A stretch of DNA of 42,742 bases from REEB76 sp049698775 (GCA_049698775.1 JBAVYM010000054.1:1-42742); one strand, 5' to 3'; numbered from the stretch's first letter, positions 24,704 to 35,636 are shown. The notes: generated by a model from the sequence alone, not told the origin. A program made the numbers and translations.

Positions 24704-24743
24704 CCCCTCGCCCCGCTTGCGGGGAGAGGGATGGGGTGAGGGG
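24704..24743. repeat. CCCTCTCCC-type dispersed hairpin
   Basis: A C-rich arm (24705-24714) pairs with GGGGAGAGGG (24721-24730) with one mismatch, and a GGGGTGAGGGG tail follows, as in the copy at 13794-13828. It lies in the 101-bp divergent spacer between rlmI and the DUF255 gene, where promoters of both should lie. Confidence 0.8.
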
Positions 24744-24794
24744 AGCATCATCAAAGGTTTATAGTGTCTCGCATTCTACCAATCTCATACTCTA

Positions 24795-27050
<2,256 letters not shown>

Positions 27051-27107
27051 ACTCGTTTGGGTTAGGAGACTCACCCAAACCTACCCGTACTATATACTGT
27101 GGTACCA

Positions 27108-27482
27108 ATGAGAACCGATAAATGGCTCGTGGCTACTATGGCTGTAACGTGGCTCATTGCGGGAGTCATTGAACCACATTTGCCTGACCCTGGATATCCG
27201 TTTAATGCTGTGTACGTTCTCTGGACTATAGTGTCTGCAATTCTATTGTTTGCCTGGTGCAAAGCCCATGCGGCTGCACATCGTATCGCCCCACCCACAG
27301 CCGCGCCCTTGTTGGTTGGAATAATTCCACTTTTAGGTGTCCCATACTATTTCTTCCGTGGGTTTGGTTGGCGAAAAGGACTGCTCTTGCTCCTTATCGC
27401 CATTGGCACTTTTATCGGCTTCGACGTGCTGTACATTGCATCATATCTGTTGAGCGCTTTGGCTCACACCCCACACACGTAG
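27108..27482 (+). CDS. Small three-helix membrane protein, unknown function
   Basis: About 124 residues from ATG 27108; a GTG at 27099 would add three. Hydrophobic segments at about 7-22, 37-52, 68-83 and 92-115 indicate a small integral membrane protein. A short positively charged stretch (RGFGWRKG) lies between the last two. I do not recognise the family. G+C is lower than in the neighbours. A TATACT hexamer at 27092-27097 is too close to the start to serve as its -10 without a very short leader. It is not overlapped with DUF255 or with the oligopeptidase, which runs towards it. Confidence 0.55.
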   Translation: MRTDKWLVATMAVTWLIAGVIEPHLPDPGYPFNAVYVLWTIVSAILLFAWCKAHAAAHRIAPPTAAPLLVGIIPLLGVPYYFFRGFGWRKGLLLLLIAIGTFIGFDVLYIASYLLSALAHTPHT

Positions 27483-27583
27483 ATTGAGGTGAGAACATGC
27501 AGACTGGCTGGCGGCGCACAACGCAAAGTACAACAGATATGTAGAGTGCGTTTGCGCATCCTATGTCAGTCGAGCGTAAGTTC

Positions 27584-27661
27584 GGCTGAGCTTCAGCCAA
27601 AATCCAATATGCTTATTGTTCCGAAATTGTTGGAGTTCGCTCCGCTCACCCCAACCTACAT
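27584..27661. repeat. Intergenic palindrome and GTAGGTTGGGG-type dispersed repeat
   Basis: The 173-bp gap 27483-27655 holds no gene I can support. A small palindrome GGCTGA-gct-TCAGCC lies at 27584-27598. From 27627 to 27661, on the minus strand, there is a GTAGGTTGGGGTGAGCGGAG-type element, imperfectly self-complementary, of a kind I recall from many proteobacterial intergenic regions. Its TAG serves as the stop codon of the oligopeptidase gene at 27656-27658. Confidence 0.55.
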
Positions 27662-29806
27662 ATTAGCCGGCGCTTGGGTGATTCCCAGGTTGTAAGCCAG
27701 GAACGCCCACACGTCCGACCACTGGGCGATGCGCTTGTCGGTGGGCATGTAATTGTGGCTGGTCTGGGTTTCCACGCGGATCAGTACCGGGTTGTTGCAG
27801 CCCTGATCGTGCTGCATTTCCGCCGCGAACTTGTAGGAATGGCTCGGCACCACGCGATCGTCGTGGTCCGAGGTGGTGATGATGGTGGGCGGATAGCACA
27901 CGCCCGGCTTCAGGTTCTGCAGGGGCGAGTAAGCATACAACCACTTGAAGGCTTTGAGATCAGCCGAGGTGCCGTATTCCGGCGCCCACAACGCGCCGCC
28001 GGAGAATTTCTGGTAGCGCAGCATGTCCATGACGCCCGCTCCCGCGTACACCGCGCCAAATAGTTTCGGATTCTGGGTGAGACTCGCGCCCATGAGCAGG
28101 CCGCCGTTGGAATAACCCCAGATGGCGAGTTTCTTCGGCGTGGTGTATTTCTCGCGAACCAGATACTTGCCGGCCCAGGCGAAATCATTGAACACGTTTT
28201 GCTTCTTGCCCAGCATGCCGGCCTGATGCCAGGCTTCGCCGTATTCCCCACCACCGCGGATATTGGCCACGGCGTACACACCGCCGAGTTCCAGCCACAC
28301 CGGCACCAGCGGATTAAAGCTGGGCGTGATGCTAATGTCGAACCCGCCATACGCATACAGCAAAGTGGGATTCTCGCCGTTGAGTTTCAGCCCCTTCCGG
28401 TAGGTGATGAACATCGGAATTCGCGTGCCGTCCTTGGAGCGATAGAACACCTGACGGGTTTCATAGCGCGCCGGATCGAAGGTGAGTTTCGGCTTGAAGA
28501 ATACCGTGCTCTTGTTGTCGGCGAGATCGTAACGATACACCGTGGTGGGATAAAGATAGGAGGTGAAGCCGTAATAAAGTCCTGGCGAATCATTTCGGCC
28601 GCTCAGACTCACCACCGAGCCGATGCCCGGTAGCGCCAAGGTGCCCTTGAGTTTGCCATCAGTGGCGAACAGCTTTACCTCACTCTTCACGTCCACGAGA
28701 TACTGGACCACGACTTCGCGGTATGCCATGAGCGCATTGCTGATGACATTGCCGGTTTCCGGCACTACCGAGCGCCAGCGTTCTGGTGCTGACAGCTTGA
28801 ACGCCACGATCTTGTCCTTAGGTGCGTTGCGCGTGGTTTGCAGGTACACGGTGTCGCCGATATTGCCGATGGGGTTGTAAGCGGCGTCGTTTTTTGTGAA
28901 CAGCGGTTTAATCACGGCGCTGATATTCGGGTGCTGCGGATCGCCCAGATCGGCGTAGTACAGCTCGTTGTTGGGCGAGGTGCCGTTCACCAGCGCGATG
29001 AACAGATAACGGCCGTCCTCCGAAACGCTGCCGCCGACGATCCACTCCGGCAGATCAGACCGGGCGTAGATCAACTTATCAGCGTTCTGCGGCGTACCGA
29101 GTACGTGGTAGTACAGCGCCTGATTCTCCACCCGGTCGCTGATGGCTTGGCCGGCCGGCGGCGCGGGATAGCGTGAATAAAAAAAGCCTTTGCCGTCCCT
29201 GGTCCAGGAAATCCCCGAGAATTTCACGTATTGAATTTGATCGGACAAATCGTGTCCGTCGCTGAGATCGCGCACATGCAGGGTTTGCCAATCCGAACCG
29301 CCTTGAGACAGCCCGTAAGCAAGATACCGGCCGTCTTCGGAAGACGTGTATTGCAGCAATGCAATGTCACCATTGGGCGAGAGCGTATTCGGGTCAATCA
29401 ACTCGCGCGGGGCAGTCGTGGCAGATTCCTGCTCGAACACCACTGACTGGTTCTGCAAGCCGGTGTTCTTGCTGAAGAACAGCCGGCCGGCCTCGGCCAT
29501 CTGCGGCACGCCGACCTTTTCGTAATTCCATAATTGCGTGAGACGCTGGCGAACCCAGTCGCGCTCGGGAATTTTGTCGAGATAGGAGAACGTGAGTTTG
29601 TTTTCTGCCTCCACCCACTGTTTCACTTCCGGGCTGTTGAGGTTTTCCATCCATTGATAGGGCGCGGCGACTTTGGTGCCAAAATAGTTGTCCACCGCGC
29701 TGTCGCGCGTGACGGGCGGGTATGCCAGCTTCCCGGCGGGCTGCGCCGCGGCAAGGCCGGCCCACAACAAAACGCCACCGATGAATACCAAGGCAAGCTT
29801 CTTCAT
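27656..29806 (-). CDS. Secreted prolyl oligopeptidase (peptidase family S9A)
   Basis: A 716-residue serine peptidase with a signal peptide (MKKLALVFIGGVLLWAGLAAAQ), so it should act in the periplasm or outside. After the N-terminal helix region (YPPVTRDSAVDNYFG, PYQWMENLN) comes the beta-propeller, then the alpha/beta-hydrolase domain with YGGFDISITPSFNP, NIRGGGEYG and the nucleophile Ser in GYSNGG (near residue 565). The acid is in SDHDDRVVPSHSYKFAAE. The catalytic His should be that in QTSHNYM, where POPs usually read AGHG. The ATG has an AGGAGA ribosome-binding site. The stop lies within a dispersed intergenic repeat, so the natural C-terminus may have been changed by it. Confidence 0.93.
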   Translation of the reverse strand: MKKLALVFIGGVLLWAGLAAAQPAGKLAYPPVTRDSAVDNYFGTKVAAPYQWMENLNSPEVKQWVEAENKLTFSYLDKIPERDWVRQRLTQLWNYEKVGVPQMAEAGRLFFSKNTGLQNQSVVFEQESATTAPRELIDPNTLSPNGDIALLQYTSSEDGRYLAYGLSQGGSDWQTLHVRDLSDGHDLSDQIQYVKFSGISWTRDGKGFFYSRYPAPPAGQAISDRVENQALYYHVLGTPQNADKLIYARSDLPEWIVGGSVSEDGRYLFIALVNGTSPNNELYYADLGDPQHPNISAVIKPLFTKNDAAYNPIGNIGDTVYLQTTRNAPKDKIVAFKLSAPERWRSVVPETGNVISNALMAYREVVVQYLVDVKSEVKLFATDGKLKGTLALPGIGSVVSLSGRNDSPGLYYGFTSYLYPTTVYRYDLADNKSTVFFKPKLTFDPARYETRQVFYRSKDGTRIPMFITYRKGLKLNGENPTLLYAYGGFDISITPSFNPLVPVWLELGGVYAVANIRGGGEYGEAWHQAGMLGKKQNVFNDFAWAGKYLVREKYTTPKKLAIWGYSNGGLLMGASLTQNPKLFGAVYAGAGVMDMLRYQKFSGGALWAPEYGTSADLKAFKWLYAYSPLQNLKPGVCYPPTIITTSDHDDRVVPSHSYKFAAEMQHDQGCNNPVLIRVETQTSHNYMPTDKRIAQWSDVWAFLAYNLGITQAPANM

Positions 29807-30021
29807 GGTTTTCTCCTGGAAGGACCCCGGAAATGCAACGCGCCGGCCTATGCCGGTAAGGCTGTGACAACGAACCCGATAATTGGTGCCCTGAGTTCCG
29901 GTCAGTGCCCTCCGCCAAATATAACCCCCTGCTCATCCGGCAGGCGGCGGTTTTGGACACCGCTTGAGGGTATATTTCCGGGTTATTTAAACCTTTCCCT
30001 CAAACCCACTATCAAACGAGT

Positions 30022-30597
30022 ATGGAAGCCGCCAGCGTGCCACTGAGTCCCCCAGACACCCGCAGCCTGGACCGCGACGAGTCGGCTGCTCTGGCCGCCC
30101 GTGCCCGGGACGGCGACATGGCGGCCTTCGAGCAGCTTTACCGCCGCCACGCGGGCCGGATACACGCCGTGTGCCTGCGTATCACCACCGACCGCGGCGC
30201 GGCCGAGGAGTGCACCCAGGACGCTTTCGTGCGGGCCTGGGATGCCCTGGCCAGGTTCCGTGGCGAGAGCAGTTTCGGCACCTGGCTGACGCGCATCGCC
30301 ATCAACGTGGCCTTGCAGCGGCTGAAACTGGAACGCCGCCACCTGCGGCTGGTGCAGCCGGGCGACACGGAGTTTATGGAAAGCCAGCCGGCGCCGGACG
30401 CCGCACCCGAGGCCGGCCTGGATCTGGAACGGCTGATCGCCACGCTACCGCCGGCGGCGCGCGCGGTGTTCGTGCTGCACGCCGTCGAAGGCTACAGCCA
30501 CGAGGAAATCGCCGGCATGACCGGCATCGCCACGGGCACCTGCAAGGCGCATGTGCACCGGGCGCGGGAATTGCTGCAAGCGAGGTTACAGACATGA
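30022..30597 (+). CDS. ECF-type RNA polymerase sigma factor
   Basis: A 191-residue sigma-70-family ECF factor. Region 2 is FEQLYRRHAGRIHAVCLRITTDRGAAEECTQDAFVRAWDALARFRG (residues about 36-80). Region 4 is LPPAARAVFVLHAVEGYSHEEIAGMTGIATGTCKAHVHRARELL with the helix-turn-helix near the C-terminus. It overlaps the next gene by ATGA, the usual layout for a sigma factor followed by its membrane regulator. Upstream, 29807-30021 is a 215-bp divergent spacer shared with the oligopeptidase gene. I could not identify a convincing autoregulatory -35/-10 pair there. Confidence 0.92.
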   Translation: MEAASVPLSPPDTRSLDRDESAALAARARDGDMAAFEQLYRRHAGRIHAVCLRITTDRGAAEECTQDAFVRAWDALARFRGESSFGTWLTRIAINVALQRLKLERRHLRLVQPGDTEFMESQPAPDAAPEAGLDLERLIATLPPAARAVFVLHAVEGYSHEEIAGMTGIATGTCKAHVHRARELLQARLQT

Positions 30598-31127
30598 ACA
30601 CGCCATCTGACGACAAGCTGAACGCGCTGCTGAACAAGTTGCCGCGCAGCATCGAGCCGGTGCGGGATCTCTGGCCAACTATCGCCCTGCGTATCGCCAA
30701 ACGTCGTGTTTACGCCTGGCCACAGGTTGCCTGGAAAGCCGCGGCAGCGGCCGCAGTCGTGGCTGTTGTCCTGGCCACCGCCTGGATCACACTGCCCACG
30801 CACGCGCCGGCGCCCGGTAACCCGACTGTCGCCGCCGTTACCCCATCCGCGCCACCCCACGTTGCGACTGAAGCCGTTGACCTGCTCGCCAGATTCGTGA
30901 CGCAACTTGCCAGCGACACCAGCCTGCCGCCGAAGGCGCGGGACGCGCTGCTGGACAATCTGCGGATGATTCACACGGATATTCTGCGCACCCAGGCGGC
31001 GCTCAAAACTTATCCAAACGATGTAAACCTCCAGGCGCTGTTGTTCAATCTATATCAGCAACAAGCTCAACTCCTGAACGAAGCTCAACAGGCTCAGATT
31101 CAAGTTACCACGAGGACTGAAATATGA
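30594..31127 (+). CDS. Putative anti-sigma factor, single membrane helix
   Basis: A 177-residue protein with a short cytoplasmic N-terminus (DDKLNALLNKLPRSIEPVRDLWPTI), one transmembrane helix (AAAAAAVVAVVLATAWITL, residues about 48-66), and a periplasmic part. That part has a Pro/Ala-rich linker and a C-terminal helical, Gln-rich segment with coiled-coil character (LFNLYQQQAQLLNEAQQAQ). It is co-translated with the sigma factor and with the DUF4097 gene (ATGA at both ends). No zinc-binding anti-sigma (ZAS) HxxxCxxC motif is present. The anti-sigma role is inferred from position and topology. Confidence 0.7.
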   Translation: MNTPSDDKLNALLNKLPRSIEPVRDLWPTIALRIAKRRVYAWPQVAWKAAAAAAVVAVVLATAWITLPTHAPAPGNPTVAAVTPSAPPHVATEAVDLLARFVTQLASDTSLPPKARDALLDNLRMIHTDILRTQAALKTYPNDVNLQALLFNLYQQQAQLLNEAQQAQIQVTTRTEI

Positions 31128-32059
31128 AACGCATATTGATTTATACCTCTTCTTTTCTGGTGTTGTTGTCGGCAATCGTCATCGCGGCTTTCGTGATGAT
31201 GCTCACCGCGAATTCGGCCTATGCCTATCCGGCCAACGGCGGCAGCGTCAACGAAACCCGCAGCGCCACATCCAACGGCACGGTGCGGATCAACAACATA
31301 GCCGGCTCGGTGCAAATCCATGGCTGGAACAAAAACCAGGTGCAGGTCACCGGTACGCTCACGGATGGTGTAACACTCGACTTCCATGGTTCGGCCGACG
31401 ATCTGGAAATCTTCGTGGCGTACCCGGAGAATTCCCATAATAATGCCGAAGCCGATCTGACTATCCACGTGCCCGTTGCCGGCCGCCTGACGGTAAACAC
31501 CGTGAGCGCCAACATCAATGCCAGTAGCCTCAACGGCAGCGCGCAATTGAAAAGCGTGAGTGGCAACGTGGGACTGAATTCCACTGACAGCGACATCACC
31601 GCTACTTCCGTCAGCGGCGAAGTCGGCATCACCGGCTCTGCTGCCGGCGCCCACATTCTGGCTCACAGCATCAGCGGCGACGTAAAGATCAGCGGCGTGG
31701 ACGGCGATTTACAGGCTGAAAGCATCAGCGGCACGGTCAAGGTGTTCCAAAGCCGCCTCGATCGCGCGCGCTTGAATTCCACCTCGGGTAATGTGGATTT
31801 CTCTGTCGCCATCGCCAAATCCGGTAGCTATACCTTCAGCAGCACCAGCGGCAACCTGTCGCTGACTTTCGCCAAGACTCCGGATGCGCGCTTCGACATC
31901 TCCAGTTTCAGCGGCGACATTGACAACAACTTTGGCCCGAAGCCGCAGCGCACCAGTGAATACGGTCCCGGCGTGGAGTTGCACTTCGTGAGCGGCCACG
32001 GTGACGCCCAGGTGAACGCCCGCTCCCTGAGCGGTAATATCAGCTTGCGCACACCCTGA
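31124..32059 (+). CDS. DUF4097-family beta-repeat protein
   Basis: A 311-residue exported protein with an N-terminal hydrophobic leader (about residues 4-34, ending NSAYA). It then consists of short repeated beta-strand units of the DUF4097 type: GTVRINNIAGSVQIHGW, ATSVSGEVGITG, HSISGDVKISGVDG, ESISGTVKVFQS and SFSGDIDNNFG, with SG-(D/N/E)-(V/I) recurring about every 20 residues. Such proteins probably form a beta-helix or solenoid; the function is unknown. Third gene of the ECF operon, followed by two hairpins, the second a strong intrinsic terminator. Confidence 0.85.
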   Translation: MKRILIYTSSFLVLLSAIVIAAFVMMLTANSAYAYPANGGSVNETRSATSNGTVRINNIAGSVQIHGWNKNQVQVTGTLTDGVTLDFHGSADDLEIFVAYPENSHNNAEADLTIHVPVAGRLTVNTVSANINASSLNGSAQLKSVSGNVGLNSTDSDITATSVSGEVGITGSAAGAHILAHSISGDVKISGVDGDLQAESISGTVKVFQSRLDRARLNSTSGNVDFSVAIAKSGSYTFSSTSGNLSLTFAKTPDARFDISSFSGDIDNNFGPKPQRTSEYGPGVELHFVSGHGDAQVNARSLSGNISLRTP

Positions 32060-32077
32060 AGCCGGTTTGCTGCCAAA

Positions 32078-32104
32078 CATGCCGGTCCGCGCAGGACCGG
32101 CATG
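32078..32104 (+). terminator. Perfect 11-bp hairpin after DUF4097 gene
   Basis: CATGCCGGTCC (32078-32088) pairs perfectly with GGACCGGCATG (32094-32104) around a 5-nt loop, 18 bases after the stop codon. The trailing ATTGTTT is only a weak U-tract, so it may act with the second hairpin as a tandem terminator. Confidence 0.65.
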
Positions 32105-32115
32105 ATTGTTTGAAG

Positions 32116-32141
32116 TTCCCGTCCCCCACGGGAAATTTTTT
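32116..32141 (+). terminator. Rho-independent terminator of the ECF operon
   Basis: TTCCCGT (32116-32122) and ACGGGAA (32128-32134) form a perfect 7-bp stem with a CCCCC loop, followed directly by ATTTTTT. This is a textbook intrinsic terminator for the sigma/anti-sigma/DUF4097 transcript. Confidence 0.9.
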
Positions 32142-32219
32142 ATCCGCTCGCTAAACCTTTGACTGTCTTGGTCCATCTGATAGGTAAACTACCGTGCGTC
32201 TCGCACCAGGAACTTTTCC

Positions 32220-34421
32220 ATGCGCTCACCCCGTCTTTGGCCGGCAGCCTTGGCTTTGTCCTGTACACCACTGCTTTTCCCGCCCGCCGTCCGGGCCCAG
32301 CCGCCCGCACCGCCCACGGTCGAGGCGTTGCCCGCTTCCGGCCCCATCACCATTGATGGCAAACTCGACGAGCCTTCCTGGCAACACGCCGGTGTGATTG
32401 AAGATCTCACACAGCAAAGCCCGCATCCCGGTCAGCCCACGCCTTATCACACCAAAATTCTGCTGTTGCATGACGGCCATATGCTCTATATCGGCGTGAT
32501 CGCCGACGATCCGGATCCGTCCAAAATCGCCACCCATACGCTGGTACGCGACGGCAACCAGGGCAACGACGACTACGTGGAATTTGTGATTGACAGCTTC
32601 GGCACCAAGCGCGTGGCCTATGTCTTCTCGGTGAATGCTGCCGGTGCCATGGAAGACGGCTTGCTTTCGCCCACCCCTGACATCAACAGCAACAACGGCG
32701 TGGATTACAACTGGGATGGCATCTGGCAGGCAGCGGTGCAGCACAATCCTCACGGCTGGACCGCGGAGATCGCCATTGACACCCGCAGCTTGCAATTCGG
32801 CAAACGGGTAACGGCCTGGGGATTCAACGTGACCCGCAATGTGCCGCGTGATCTGCTCACGCTCAACTGGTCCGGCACCACGCTGGACTCCTCGGTGCTG
32901 AACCTGCAACGGGAAGGCGCCCTCACCGGTATGCAAGACATGGAGCAGGGCCAGGGCTGGGATTTTCAGCCCTACGGCTTGGCGAAATACCAGACCGGCA
33001 GTGGCAGTACCAGCAATACCGGTTTCGATCTCAAGTACAACTTCACACCCTCCACAGCCGGCCTGCTCACCTACCATACGGATTTTGCCGAAGCTGAAGC
33101 CGACCAGCAGCAGATCAACACCGGCCGCTTCGCGCTGTCCTTTCCCGAGAAACGCCAGTTCTTCCTGCAGGGCTCCAACCTGTTCAGCTTCGGCTACAAG
33201 CTCGGCAATATTTCCAACTTCATGCCGTACTACTCACGCAGCATCGGTCTGGTGAACGGCGAGCAAGTACCGCTCGATGAGGGCGTCAAGCTTATCGGCC
33301 AGTCCGACAGCGGCTCGCTGGCGCTGCTCGACACCCAGATGGGCGGCACGGATGTATCCGACGCCACCAACCTGTTCGCCGGCCGCGGTACGTACAACCT
33401 GGACCAGAACCTGCAACTGGGCACGCTCATCACGCACGGCGATCCGCTGGGTGTCGGCAGCAACACTTTTGTCGGCACGGACGCGCTGTGGAAAACCGCA
33501 AGCTTCAACGGTGACAAGAACCTCAATCTGTCCGCCTGGGGCGGTCATTCCTCAGGTAACTTGCCGACAGGCAACAACAACGGCTACGGCGCCGGTATCG
33601 AATACCCCAACGATCTCTGGTACGGCATTGCCCAGGTCAACGTGTTCGGTGACGCGCTCGATCCGGGCCTCGGCTTCCTGCCGCGCCCCGGCACCCGTCA
33701 GTACTACACCGAAGCCGCCTATCAGCCGCGGCCGGGAGCCGACAGTTGGTTCAACTGGGTGCACCAGTTCTGGTTCGACGGGCACTATTCGGAAATTGAC
33801 GGCTTCGGGACGCAGGACGGCGGCAGGCAGACCTCCGAATGGTGGTTCGGCCCGCAGATGCTCACCAACGGCGGCTGGTATTGGGAACTCGACGTGTACC
33901 GCGATTTCGACGCGCCCACGCAGCCCTTCACGCTCGCGGGCGTCACCGTGCCCGCCGGACCCTACACCTGGAACCGTGGGCGATTCGTGTTCGAGTCACC
34001 ACAGTCCCAGCCGTTGGTATTCGAGTTCGTTGATTCCGAGGGAAGCTACTATGCCGGCACTTCGCATCATGCGCTGGTGCAAGCGAACTGGAACCTGCCT
34101 TCCGGCAAGCTGCAACTCAGTACTTCACAAGAATGGTTCTTTTATTATTCGCCCCAAGGCCACGGCGTCACCCGCCTCTCCACGCTCGGCGGCACGTATT
34201 CCTTCACGCCGAATCTATACGTCACCACTCTGGCGCAATACACCAATCAAATCCCCGGCGTAGGTTTCAACACGCAACTGCGCTGGATCGTGGGCGGCGC
34301 CAGCAACATCTACCTGGTCTGGAATCACGGCTTGGTGACCGAAACCAACGGCCTCGGAACCCTTGTGGTCGCTCAGGGCAACGAGGTGATCCTCAAGGTG
34401 CAATGGGATTTCCGCGGATGA
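32220..34421 (+). CDS. DUF5916/CBM9-like secreted outer-membrane protein
   Basis: A 733-residue protein with a signal peptide (ALALSCTPLLFPPAVRAQ). The N-terminal part (residues about 38-225) matches the carbohydrate-binding family 9-like fold found at the start of DUF5916 proteins: ITIDGKLDEPSWQHAGVI, LYIGVIADDPDPSKI, DDYVEFVIDSFG and GWTAEIAIDTRSLQF. The remainder (FALSFPEKRQFFLQGSNLF, then alternating aromatic strands to the end, VILKVQWDFRG) looks like an outer-membrane beta-barrel. Substrate unknown. It is expressed separately from the ECF operon, since a terminator lies between. It converges with the RHS fragment; the fragment's open frame overlaps the 3' end of this gene. Confidence 0.85.
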   Translation: MRSPRLWPAALALSCTPLLFPPAVRAQPPAPPTVEALPASGPITIDGKLDEPSWQHAGVIEDLTQQSPHPGQPTPYHTKILLLHDGHMLYIGVIADDPDPSKIATHTLVRDGNQGNDDYVEFVIDSFGTKRVAYVFSVNAAGAMEDGLLSPTPDINSNNGVDYNWDGIWQAAVQHNPHGWTAEIAIDTRSLQFGKRVTAWGFNVTRNVPRDLLTLNWSGTTLDSSVLNLQREGALTGMQDMEQGQGWDFQPYGLAKYQTGSGSTSNTGFDLKYNFTPSTAGLLTYHTDFAEAEADQQQINTGRFALSFPEKRQFFLQGSNLFSFGYKLGNISNFMPYYSRSIGLVNGEQVPLDEGVKLIGQSDSGSLALLDTQMGGTDVSDATNLFAGRGTYNLDQNLQLGTLITHGDPLGVGSNTFVGTDALWKTASFNGDKNLNLSAWGGHSSGNLPTGNNNGYGAGIEYPNDLWYGIAQVNVFGDALDPGLGFLPRPGTRQYYTEAAYQPRPGADSWFNWVHQFWFDGHYSEIDGFGTQDGGRQTSEWWFGPQMLTNGGWYWELDVYRDFDAPTQPFTLAGVTVPAGPYTWNRGRFVFESPQSQPLVFEFVDSEGSYYAGTSHHALVQANWNLPSGKLQLSTSQEWFFYYSPQGHGVTRLSTLGGTYSFTPNLYVTTLAQYTNQIPGVGFNTQLRWIVGGASNIYLVWNHGLVTETNGLGTLVVAQGNEVILKVQWDFRG

Positions 34422-34481
34422 ATTTCTTGAAATCGGCTACGAAGCCAATCTCACTGAACCGGCGACTGGCTTCACACATCA

Positions 34482-34665
34482 ACTGGTTGGCAATGTCATA
34501 GCCATAGCTCAGTGTAATCCCGTTCGGCAGCGTCAAGGTGGTGCGCCGGTTGGCATTGTCGTAGCTATAGTTCACGGAAGACTGCCCGGCCACGGGCATC
34601 TGCGTGCGCCGGCTCGCGGCATCGCAGCGGTAGCTCATGTTGTTGCCGCCGGACTAGGCCAAAAG
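34482..34665 (-). pseudogene. Decayed RHS/YD-repeat fragment
   Basis: On the minus strand the sequence encodes SGGNNMSYRCDAASRRTQM, then VAGQSSVNYSYDNANRRTTL and PNGITLSYGYDIANQL. This is clearly homologous to the YD-repeat part of the large RHS gene (near 37200-37430), but one whole YD unit of about 20 residues is missing relative to it. The frame is closed upstream by a TAG (34663-34665). Downstream the RHS sequence stops and the frame runs on into the antisense of the DUF5916 gene (stop at 34393). This is a relic of a second RHS copy or of recombination between copies. Confidence 0.8.
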
Positions 34666-35126
34666 ATTAACGATACTTTGTGATGGCAGGAAGCAATATC
34701 AAACGCAAAATATATAAAGTCAAGACTCGACCCCTATTTTTTCGTTGTTGCGGGTTGGCGCGGTGTTTATCGTTCGCTGTCATCGTTCGCATGACAGCAT
34801 CGACATGACGAACGATCTGCATCCGTTGTGATGCCGCCAACGTGTAATCAGATGACCTGCACAAACGGCTCGCTGTAACCCGTGCGCGCCATGATCTCGC
34901 CCCACCCCTGAGCCTGATACCCCATCTTTGGTGGTAGTCCCCGCCGTTCAGTGCCCCGAGACCTTTTCGCTGTTGCACCGGGCTCTTCGGTGGCTGACTG
35001 TAAAACGGCCTAGCCGAACCCGTGCCCTCATGAGTCAAGGCCAAGCCTGCGGCGCTTCGCGGCCTGTGACTCGGGCCCGGCTTGCGGCTCTGCGGCCCTT
35101 CGTCATCCACCTGACGGAGAGCAACA
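34666..35126. other. Gene-free accessory segment with nested palindrome
   Basis: About 460 bp without a gene I can support. An AT-rich stretch at 34667-34745 includes AAGTCAAGACTCGACCCC, a sequence type I associate with the ends of REP or small transposon elements. A nested palindrome follows: ATCGTTCG (34769-34776) pairs with CGAACGAT (34809-34816), enclosing GCTGTCAT/ATGACAGC (34776-34783 with 34791-34798). From about 34930 the sequence becomes GC-rich and leads into radC. Open frames in this part on both strands have no recognisable protein character. Confidence 0.5.
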
Positions 35127-35636
35127 GTGAAACAGCAAGTCTTGGAACTCGGGGCATTTATCGGAGACGGCGCGGGGCGCTACACGACGGGACGGCCGGT
35201 AACGGCCGAGGAAGTGGTGGGGCTGGCGGAACGCATCTTACGGGAGCGGGTTGCGCGCGGTGAGCCGCTGACCGATCCCGTCCTGACCCGCCGCTGGCTG
35301 GTCACCCGACTCAGTGATCGGCCGCACGAAGTTTTTGCGGTGATCTACCTCGACAACCGCCATCGCGTGATTGCATTCGAGGAGCTGTTCCGCGGCACGC
35401 TGGACGGCGCTTCCGTCCATCCGCGCGAGGTCGTGAAGCAGGCGCTCCACCACAATGCCGCGGCGGTTATCTTCGCGCACAATCATCCGTCAGGCGTTGC
35501 CGAACCCTCGGATGCAGATCGCCGGCTCACGCAGCGGCTCAAGGATGCACTCGCACTGGTTGATATCCGCACGCTCGATCACGTCGTCATCGGCGGTGTC
35601 GAGACTGTCAGCTTCGCTGAACGGGGACTGTTGTGA
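35127..35636 (+). CDS. radC: RadC-family JAB/MPN-domain protein, mobile-element type
   Basis: A 169-residue protein starting at GTG 35127, with GGAG eight to eleven bases upstream. It has the JAMM metalloprotease-like signature: Glu in FEELFRGTLDGA, His118-N-His120-P, Ser128 and Asp131. It lacks the N-terminal helix-hairpin-helix part of chromosomal RadC (about 220 residues). Such short forms are typical of plasmids, prophages and integrative elements. Despite the name, a DNA-repair role is doubtful for the family. It stands alone between gene-free accessory DNA and the 3' end of the RHS locus, which suggests the remains of a mobile element. Confidence 0.9.
   Translation: MKQQVLELGAFIGDGAGRYTTGRPVTAEEVVGLAERILRERVARGEPLTDPVLTRRWLVTRLSDRPHEVFAVIYLDNRHRVIAFEELFRGTLDGASVHPREVVKQALHHNAAAVIFAHNHPSGVAEPSDADRRLTQRLKDALALVDIRTLDHVVIGGVETVSFAERGLL

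Noticed and set aside
34667..35110. Open frame of 147 codons on the minus strand
   Set aside because: The translation is Arg/Gly-rich with no family pattern, spans a compositional boundary and a palindrome, and lacks a convincing ribosome-binding site.
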